From NCBI GenBank assembly GCA_937892105.1, contig CALAUZ010000409.1, forward strand, positions 1-6,412: a stretch of 6,412 nt of DNA. The letters run 5' to 3'. The stretch comes from an uncultured Fretibacterium sp. (GTDB taxonomy: Bacteria > Synergistota > Synergistia > Synergistales > Aminobacteriaceae). Position 1 is the stretch's first letter. Every line of letters begins with the position of its first letter. This document shows, piece by piece, positions 1 through 3,362 of this stretch. The translations under genes and the position numbers were made by a program. Under the pieces are notes generated by a model. That model was not told the origin of the DNA. It saw nothing but the letters and a program-made list of their open reading frames with translations, and ran no database searches.

Positions 1-55
1 TCTGCCGCAGCTCTAAGCTGTTCACGTGCATTTTTTCTGTCAGAGAGAGCGCATA
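1..55. repeat. Terminal redundancy, left copy (circular contig)
   Basis: These 55 bases are identical to 6358-6412. The overlap falls inside the Rep reading frame and keeps it open when the ends are joined, which supports a circular molecule of about 6357 bp. Its exact length of 55 matches a common assembler k-mer, so it is probably an assembly overlap, not a real repeat in the DNA. Confidence 0.95.
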
Positions 56-428
56 GCTCCATAAAATCATTGAGTGTAATAGTTATATCGAACTTATCAA
101 CTATAGCCCTTCTAGTGGCTTCGTCTCCGTAAGGTAGTTGTTCGGATAACTTCATGAGGAGCATATCAAGTAGCTTGCGGCTCTGTGTATTGAGATTGAC
201 GCGCTCAAAGTTCAATAGTCTGACTTCTATATCGCCGTCCTTATCGCTCTTGATGGTAATACGCCCCTCCTTACTGATGCCGAATTGGTTTATAGTCTGC
301 ATGGTATGCATTCCCTTCTTGTTTCTATTCTGTACCACGTCAATAGCTTTACCGCTGTAAATATTGACATATCTATTTTCACGGGCATTCTGTGAGGCCT
401 GCCCTGTAATCTTTCTACTCTTAGGCAT
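1..428 (-). CDS. Probable plasmid replication initiator, N-terminal part (gene continues across the circle junction)
   Basis: This is the first 142 codons of a 363-residue protein whose remainder lies at 6357-5694 once the duplicated ends are joined. The ATG at 428-426 is the only reasonable start: an in-frame TAG lies two codons upstream, and AAAGG sits 9 nt before the ATG with a stronger GGAGG further out. The N-terminus is basic (MPKSRK), then comes a beta-rich stretch (about residues 40-75). A helical segment at about 80-148 (SRKLLDMLLMKL, later LNDFMELCALSD and REQLRAAAEAL) looks like the first winged-helix domain of a two-domain initiator such as Rep_3/RepA-type proteins. That family link is by overall pattern only; I see no diagnostic catalytic motif, as expected for a theta-type iteron-binding Rep. 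Its neighbours fit the role: iterons lie just beyond its 3' end and a primase-helicase gene follows. A DNA-binding regulator is the alternative. Confidence 0.6.
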   Translation of the reverse strand, partial: MPKSRKITGQASQNARENRYVNIYSGKAIDVVQNRNKKGMHTMQTINQFGISKEGRITIKSDKDGDIEVRLLNFERVNLNTQSRKLLDMLLMKLSEQLPYGDEATRRAIVDKFDITITLNDFMELCALSDRKNAREQLRAAA

Positions 429-444
429 AAGAGCCTACCTTTCT

Positions 445-458
445 CCTCCATGTGGAGG
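445..458 (-). promoter_or_regulatory. Hairpin sequestering a GGAGG ribosome-binding element of rep
   Basis: In the rep mRNA the string CCUCC-ACAU-GGAGG can fold into a 5-bp, all-canonical hairpin with a 4-nt loop. It ends 16 nt upstream of the rep ATG (428) and hides the best Shine-Dalgarno match. A second, competing pairing is possible between AGCCU (460-456) and AGGCU (437-433), which would cover the nearer AAAGG (443-439) region. This layout suggests translational control of the initiator. That function is inference; the complementarity is directly visible. Confidence 0.45.
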
Positions 459-534
459 CTGATTTATTATTGAGCATTGAGCTAATCCTTTCTGCGGACT
501 TGGCCGCGTGTTGTTTTAATCAAGGTTCTGGATA

Positions 535-591
535 CTGGAATACGAGGAATTGAGGAAATAGCGCAAGAATGCTAATATTTCAGTATTCCAG
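535..591. repeat. 9-bp inverted repeat around the antisense promoter
   Basis: CTGGAATAC (535-543) and GTATTCCAG (583-591) are perfect inverted copies separated by 39 bp. They enclose the antisense promoter and lie in the rep leader, so in the rep mRNA they could form a long-range stem. That stem would compete with the structure at 598-638. A regulatory switch is possible but inferred. Confidence 0.5.
550..578 (+). promoter_or_regulatory. Antisense promoter in the rep leader
   Basis: On the plus strand TTGAGG (550-555, 4 of 6 to consensus) is followed after exactly 17 bp by TAATAT (573-578), which is preceded by TGC, giving an extended -10 (TGn). It points against rep transcription and would start RNA near 585. 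It is paired with a terminator-like hairpin only about 60 bp downstream, the arrangement of a short countertranscribed RNA. Confidence 0.55.
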
Positions 592-647
592 AAAGTGCCA
601 TACTTCCCGAAACATTTGGAGATGAAGCGGGGGTATGGTTTATTTTT
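585..647 (+). ncRNA. Predicted countertranscribed (antisense) RNA of the rep leader
   Basis: A short RNA of about 60 nt is predicted between the plus-strand extended -10 promoter at 550-578 and a hairpin with a U-rich tail at 598-647. It would be fully complementary to the rep mRNA leader, 160-220 nt upstream of the rep ATG. Such RNAs are the standard negative regulators of copy number in many theta and rolling-circle plasmids. Its hairpin has an 18-nt single-stranded loop (610-627) that could begin pairing with the target. I saw no open reading frame of note inside it. Existence is inferred from promoter plus terminator; the mechanism (attenuation or translational block) cannot be decided here. 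Confidence 0.5.
598..647 (+). terminator. Hairpin and U-tract ending the antisense RNA
   Basis: CCATAC-UU-CCCG (598-609) pairs with CGGGGGUAUGG (628-638): six canonical pairs, one G-U, a one-base bulge, then four more canonical pairs, with an 18-nt loop. UUUAUUUUU (639-647) follows directly on the plus strand. The minus-strand version lacks a downstream U-tract, so the polarity favours plus-strand termination. Confidence 0.6.
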
Positions 648-651
648 ATGT

Positions 652-663
652 CCCTCGAGAGGG
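652..663. repeat. Small palindrome near the start of the rep leader
   Basis: CCCTCGAGAGGG has 5-bp complementary arms around a 2-bp centre. In the rep mRNA it would form a short hairpin close to the predicted 5' end, a possible stability element. No U-tract follows on the minus strand. Confidence 0.35.
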
Positions 664-675
664 CTTTATGAGCTG

Positions 676-704
676 ATTATACACGTCAATAGCTGAGTGA
701 TAAA
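676..704 (-). promoter_or_regulatory. Candidate rep promoter
   Basis: The minus strand carries a perfect -10 TATAAT (681-676). Seventeen bases upstream is TTTATC (704-699), only a 3-of-6 match to TTGACA. A TTGACG lies too close to the -10 to serve. Transcription would begin near 669, giving a leader of about 240 nt before the rep ATG that spans the whole antisense RNA region. The weak -35 suggests low or activator-dependent initiation. Confidence 0.4.
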
Positions 705-720
705 TCACGGGAAAAACGGA

Positions 721-792
721 GATAAAACGGTAAAGCAAACCCGCCCCCCTAAACAGTAGAGAGCGGGTATATCATTGTAACGATAAAACGGT
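721..792. repeat. Direct repeats GATAAAACGGT flanking the operon-end hairpin
   Basis: The 11-mer GATAAAACGGT occurs at 721-731 and 782-792, and a shorter AAAACGG at 713-719 lies 11 bp (one helical turn) before the first. Tandem sites about one turn apart are typical of ribbon-helix-helix operators, and the gene ending at 793 encodes such a domain. Binding is inferred. Confidence 0.45.
739..768 (-). terminator. Weak terminator after the recombinase / RHH operon
   Basis: In the minus-strand RNA ACCCGC (768-763) pairs with GCGGGU (744-739) and is followed by UUGCUUU. It begins 24 bp after the TAA of the RHH gene (795-793) and separates that operon from the rep promoter region. The 18-nt loop and interrupted U-run make it a modest terminator. 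It is flanked by direct copies of GATAAAACGGT at 721-731 and 782-792. Confidence 0.4.
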
Positions 793-1488
793 TTATACTC
801 TTTTAGCCCTAAGTCGACGTATAACGTTCAAATCGTCTCTACGGTTATTGACTTCCTGCTGAATAAGAGTGAGTATGAATTTTGAAACCGGCATGCCTTC
901 AAGAGCGGCCAAGTCCCTAATATCAGCTTCCAGAGCTTTATCGGGGTAAACCGTGAGTTTTATTTGCTTATATGTTTTATGCTCTGTATCAAGCCCCGCC
1001 CCCTCAATCATTTTCTGTGGAGGCATAGGCTTTTTAGTATCTGCGTCCACAGTAGCGTGTGAGGGGGGATTGTCCGGCTCATTTGAGGCCTCTGCTTTGT
1101 CCTCTAGGATTTCTTCATTCTCCTCTGTGAAGTTCACGATATGAGCTTCCTCGTTGCTCTCCTCTCTGCTTTCAGTGATGCCGTCTGACTGTTCAGGGTT
1201 CGTAATCTGTATATCTTCCTGCATATGCGCGTCTCCTTTCTGCGTCCATGTGAAGAATTTGCGTGTTAAAGATATTCTGCTATTAGTTGTAGACTTGGCC
1301 AAGCTCTCCAAAAAATGGCTTTCTAGAGCCTCAAAATATGCCTCATTGGGAGCGTCAAAATCGCCCTGTTCGAAGAAATTAATGCTATCAGTGAGTACAT
1401 TAGTATCTTTGCGTATTGAGCTATCTGTTTTTATGAAAGCCCGTCTAAAGTCGATAAATGGAGCAATCAAGCTCCTGTAATCCCGCAT
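793..1488 (-). CDS. Recombinase-mimic protein: core-binding-like domain, acidic linker, C-terminal ribbon-helix-helix
   Basis: A 231-residue protein of unnamed family. Residues 7-85 resemble residues 22-99 of the recombinase encoded just upstream: similar length, an FIDF against FVDF near the start, and a closing ISLTRKFFTWTQKG against LSAIRRFFDWTERQG. This suggests a SAM-like core-binding domain. Residues 90-150 are highly acidic and probably disordered (for example SREESNEE and TEENEEILED). Residues 173-216 fit a ribbon-helix-helix: a strand (KQIKLTVYP), helix A (DKALEADIRDLAALEG) and helix B (VSKFILTLIQQEVNN), then a basic tail RRLRAKR. No catalytic recombinase residues are present. The gene starts 18 bp after the recombinase stop, with a G8 Shine-Dalgarno 7 nt before the ATG, so the two are co-transcribed. 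I infer a DNA-binding accessory or repressor; a partition-type RHH protein is the alternative. Confidence 0.65.
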   Translation of the reverse strand: MRDYRSLIAPFIDFRRAFIKTDSSIRKDTNVLTDSINFFEQGDFDAPNEAYFEALESHFLESLAKSTTNSRISLTRKFFTWTQKGDAHMQEDIQITNPEQSDGITESREESNEEAHIVNFTEENEEILEDKAEASNEPDNPPSHATVDADTKKPMPPQKMIEGAGLDTEHKTYKQIKLTVYPDKALEADIRDLAALEGMPVSKFILTLIQQEVNNRRDDLNVIRRLRAKRV

Positions 1489-1495
1489 GAATAAT

Positions 1496-1503
1496 CCCCC
1501 CCC
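1496..1503 (-). promoter_or_regulatory. Unusual G8 ribosome-binding site of the RHH gene
   Basis: The minus strand carries eight consecutive Gs starting just after the recombinase stop region and ending 7 nt before the ATG at 1488. This is the only Shine-Dalgarno candidate. A homopolymeric G-run is prone to length change during replication, which would alter spacing and expression. Confidence 0.6.
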
Positions 1504-1506
1504 TGG

Positions 1507-2460
1507 TCAAAGTGTCAAGCCGTGAAAGATAGCGTAGCTGATAGAGGCCTCACAGCCGGAGCGCAACCTATCGACATTATGAGCGTAAATTTGAGTAGTA
1601 GAGATATTAGAGTGTCTAGCGAAATACTGAACCTCGGCCAAGCTCTGCCCTGCCATGAGAGCGATAGTAACTGCGCTATGTCGTAAGCTATGAGCTGTGA
1701 GTCTATCGGAATGATAGCCTGCCTTCATCATGGAGTTCTTAGCAATGCCGCTGATAGTGCGAGTAGTAAGCCTTCCTCCTAAGTTTCTGTGGGAGCATGA
1801 TACGAATAGCGGCTCTTTCTTGCTGACTTGGCCGCGCGCCGTAAGATATTCGCGTATGGCCTTCAACACTTCGGGCGTAAGTTTAACGAACTCTTTTTTG
1901 TCCGTCCTGCCTTTGCCCTGAACGAACAGCACCGGTAATCCTCCTACAGTGGACAAATCTTCAACATTAGCGCGCATAACTTCGATAGTTCTTAATCCGC
2001 CCGTAGCCATGAGAGCCAGAATTGCGAAGTTACGTTTTCCCTCCACAGTATTCTTGTCAATGCCCTTCATCATATTCTGAATCTGGGGGGCGGTTAGGAA
2101 GTCGCGTTTATGCCCCTTGTCAATCTTAGGAGCTTTAATGCCCTTCGTAATGTTCGGATAAATCCCCTGACGCTCCGTCCAGTCAAAGAATCTGCGAATA
2201 GCGGAGAGATAAGCGGCAATAGTAGCAGGTTTGCATCCACATACTTGAAGAGACTTCTTGAATGCCGTTATATCCTCTCTTGTCGGCTCTGTAATGTTTG
2301 CCGTTTTACAGTAATTTATCAGTCTAGCTATTCCGGCTTTGTACGTTTTAACGGTTAAAGGTGCAACGTCTAGGAAGTCGACAAATGAGCTTACTAATAC
2401 TCCTGATACTTCAAAGCTTTTTACGGTTTTATATGCCTCAATCGTTTTTATGTCGTTCAT
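1507..2460 (-). CDS. Tyrosine recombinase / integrase (XerC/D-like)
   Basis: A 317-residue site-specific recombinase, close to the roughly 300 residues usual for Xer proteins. The N-terminal SAM-like core-binding domain covers about 20-105 (VKTYKAGIARLINYCKT, then AAYLSAIRRFFDWTERQG). The catalytic domain covers about 120-317 with the full active-site set: Arg157 and Glu160 in GGLRTIE, Lys183 in the beta-hairpin (QGKGR), His257 and Arg260 in AHSLRHS, His283 in ARHSN and nucleophile Tyr292 in IYAH. It should therefore be active. The ATG at 2460 has AGGGAGA 7 nt upstream and a perfect sigma-A-type promoter. A Xer/dif-like site lies about 120 bp upstream of the ATG. Likely roles are resolving plasmid multimers or moving the plasmid into and out of a chromosomal dif-like site. 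It leads an operon with the RHH gene 18 bp downstream. Confidence 0.95.
   Translation of the reverse strand: MNDIKTIEAYKTVKSFEVSGVLVSSFVDFLDVAPLTVKTYKAGIARLINYCKTANITEPTREDITAFKKSLQVCGCKPATIAAYLSAIRRFFDWTERQGIYPNITKGIKAPKIDKGHKRDFLTAPQIQNMMKGIDKNTVEGKRNFAILALMATGGLRTIEVMRANVEDLSTVGGLPVLFVQGKGRTDKKEFVKLTPEVLKAIREYLTARGQVSKKEPLFVSCSHRNLGGRLTTRTISGIAKNSMMKAGYHSDRLTAHSLRHSAVTIALMAGQSLAEVQYFARHSNISTTQIYAHNVDRLRSGCEASISYAIFHGLTL
2347..2359. repeat. Intragenic second copy of TTTAACGGTTAAA
   Basis: Exact copy of the 13-bp near-palindrome at 2543-2555, lying in the recombinase codons for Leu35-Lys38. Two identical sites about 196 bp apart could support looping across the operon promoter. Chance codon identity is the alternative. 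Confidence 0.45.
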
Positions 2461-2467
2461 CCTAAAA

Positions 2468-2474
2468 TCTCCCT
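2468..2474 (-). promoter_or_regulatory. Ribosome-binding site of the recombinase
   Basis: AGGGAGA on the minus strand, 7 nt before the ATG at 2460, fixes that start. Confidence 0.75.
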
Positions 2475-2496
2475 AACTGTTAATGTGATGTTAGGA

Positions 2497-2525
2497 ATTA
2501 TACAGTAACCTTTAATATCTGTCAA
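2497..2525 (-). promoter_or_regulatory. Perfect consensus promoter of the recombinase operon
   Basis: The minus strand has TTGACA (2525-2520), a spacer of exactly 17 bp, and TATAAT (2502-2497): full consensus for the housekeeping sigma factor. The start point would be near 2490, giving a 5' leader of about 30 nt. An unregulated promoter this strong would be unusual for a recombinase, so repression is likely, and the duplicated unit over the -35 offers sites for it. Confidence 0.88.
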
Positions 2526-2540
2526 CTAATATCTGTCAAC
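2513..2540. repeat. Perfect 14-bp tandem repeat over the -35 box
   Basis: Two head-to-tail copies of TAATATCTGTCAAC (2513-2526 and 2527-2540) lie upstream of the recombinase. On the minus strand each contains TTGACA, so there are two -35 boxes 14 bp apart and only the downstream one is correctly spaced to the -10. This is an operator-like arrangement, possibly bound by the RHH product of the same operon. Confidence 0.75.
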
Positions 2541-2542
2541 AG

Positions 2543-2555
2543 TTTAACGGTTAAA
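2543..2555. promoter_or_regulatory. Near-palindrome TTTAACGGTTAAA upstream of the recombinase promoter
   Basis: This 13-bp sequence is symmetric apart from its central base and directly abuts the 14-bp tandem repeat. An identical copy occurs inside the recombinase gene at 2347-2359. Both carry AACGGT, a word also found at 726, 787 and (inverted) 2615 at the edges of this operon. Probable protein-binding site. Confidence 0.5.
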
Positions 2556-2578
2556 ATAATATTGTATAGCAAGCGTTT

Positions 2579-2606
2579 ATTTCGCATAAGATATATTAAA
2601 CGAAAT
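2579..2606. other. Xer/dif-like recombination site
   Basis: The 28 bp fit an 11-6-11 Xer site: left arm ATTTCGCATAA, centre GATATA, right arm TTAAACGAAAT. The arms are inverted copies at 9 of 11 positions. The inner left arm CGCATAA is the same as in Escherichia coli dif as I recall it, and about 18 of 28 positions match Bacillus subtilis dif from memory. It lies about 120 bp upstream of the recombinase ATG, the usual place for a resolution or attachment site. It could be used by the plasmid's own recombinase, by host XerCD, or by both. Confidence 0.6.
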
Positions 2607-2633
2607 ACAGTTTTACCGTTAGAAGTCTATTAA

Positions 2634-2688
2634 CCTCCACTGGTGGGCGGTAAAAAGTAAAACATGATTTTGATTTTCTCTGTGGAGG
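2634..2688. repeat. 7-bp inverted repeat CCTCCAC / GTGGAGG
   Basis: CCTCCAC (2634-2640) and GTGGAGG (2682-2688) are inverted copies 41 bp apart in the gap between the primase-helicase operon terminator and the dif-like site. The right arm belongs to the repeated word TGTGGAGG. A nested CCAC-TG-GTGG (2637-2646) overlaps the left arm. The rest of 2640-2797 shows no promoter, RNA gene or convincing gene. Confidence 0.4.
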
Positions 2689-2797
2689 CTATCAAAAACT
2701 TTTTCGCCCTATATCTAGCTATAAATCGGGGTTCCGCGTATCCGCAAAGTATATCCCCCCGTCTCCAAGTACCTATGCTAAAAATCAACTGGGAATG

Positions 2798-2835
2798 AAA
2801 AAGCCACATAATGAAGACTTCTCATCATATGGCTT
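2798..2835 (-). terminator. Intrinsic terminator of the primase-helicase operon
   Basis: In the minus-strand RNA a continuous 14-bp stem (2835-2822 with 2814-2801, two G-U pairs) closes a 7-nt loop. The stem ends in GGCUU followed by UUU. It begins 8 nt after the TGA of the 170-residue gene. This is the clearest terminator in the window and separates the replication operon from the recombination module. Confidence 0.88.
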
Positions 2836-2843
2836 ATAGTTAA

Positions 2844-3356
2844 TCATCTATACTGTCGTTTCTCGGCTTCCCAGTCCGTACGCTCCTGTAACTTTACCCA
2901 CACGCTGGGCCTTTTATCCTTATTCATTATGTCGGCTTCGGGAGTACCCATCCTGCGCAGAAATTCTACTTGCTTCATGTCAGGCTTGGCCGAATACTCT
3001 TTTTTTTCTCCTGTGGGCACTATACCGCTCAATACTGCCATGTATAGGCTGTCGGAATATCCCTCACTCCAACGAATACACGCCCGCTCCTGTATCTCAT
3101 CTAGCAAGTCAGGATTTCTCACAGCTTCGTGGAGTATCACTTTCGCTTCTAGTTCAGGGTTGACGGCTAGAATATTCATGCATTGCTCACGCTCTTTCTC
3201 ATTACCCCCTGAGAGTCTCAGCCTGCCGTCTTTTACACTCTTGCTTATGCCTCGTTTCTCAATTTCTTGAAGATAAAGTGCAGGCGTTAATTTGGGGGCC
3301 TCCACAGTTGAGGGAAATAGAGCGGCTAATAATTCGGGTTTTAGTTTCGACTTCAT
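2844..3356 (-). CDS. Replication-operon accessory protein with TubC-docking-like segment
   Basis: A 170-residue soluble protein of uncertain role. About residues 26-75 (LYLQEIEKRG, then VKDGRLRLSGG and a following helix) follow the pattern of TubC N-terminal docking-like domains: a helix, a beta-hairpin with DGRLRL, and another helix. Small proteins of this type are often found beside plasmid and phage primases. The segment ERACIRWSEGYSDSLYMAVL (90-109) forms an amphipathic helix pair, and the C-terminus is charged (ERTDWEAEKRQYR). No enzyme motif, membrane helix or signal peptide is seen. The ATG at 3356 lies 6 bp after the primase-helicase stop, and the Shine-Dalgarno is weak and embedded in that gene's end, so translation is probably coupled. 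I infer a partner for the primase-helicase; binding is untested. Confidence 0.7.
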   Translation of the reverse strand: MKSKLKPELLAALFPSTVEAPKLTPALYLQEIEKRGISKSVKDGRLRLSGGNEKEREQCMNILAVNPELEAKVILHEAVRNPDLLDEIQERACIRWSEGYSDSLYMAVLSGIVPTGEKKEYSAKPDMKQVEFLRRMGTPEADIMNKDKRPSVWVKLQERTDWEAEKRQYR

Positions 3357-3362
3357 CGTCTC

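Noticed and set aside
154..360. Plus-strand 68-codon frame with a hydrophobic C-terminus opposite rep
   Set aside because: It lies wholly opposite the rep frame proven open by circularisation, and no ribosome-binding site precedes it.
1154..1480. Plus-strand open frame of 108 codons opposite the RHH gene
   Set aside because: It is a shadow of the minus-strand gene, Ser/Leu-rich as expected for an antisense frame, without ribosome-binding site or domain pattern.
2664..2798. Plus-strand 44-codon open frame starting ATG ATT TTG ATT in the gap between the two operons
   Set aside because: It has no convincing Shine-Dalgarno, no promoter, runs against every other gene and ends inside the operon terminator; its composition looks random.
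2929..3270. Plus-strand open frame of 113 codons opposite the TubC-like gene
   Set aside because: Antisense shadow of a well-supported gene; no start signals or recognisable motif.
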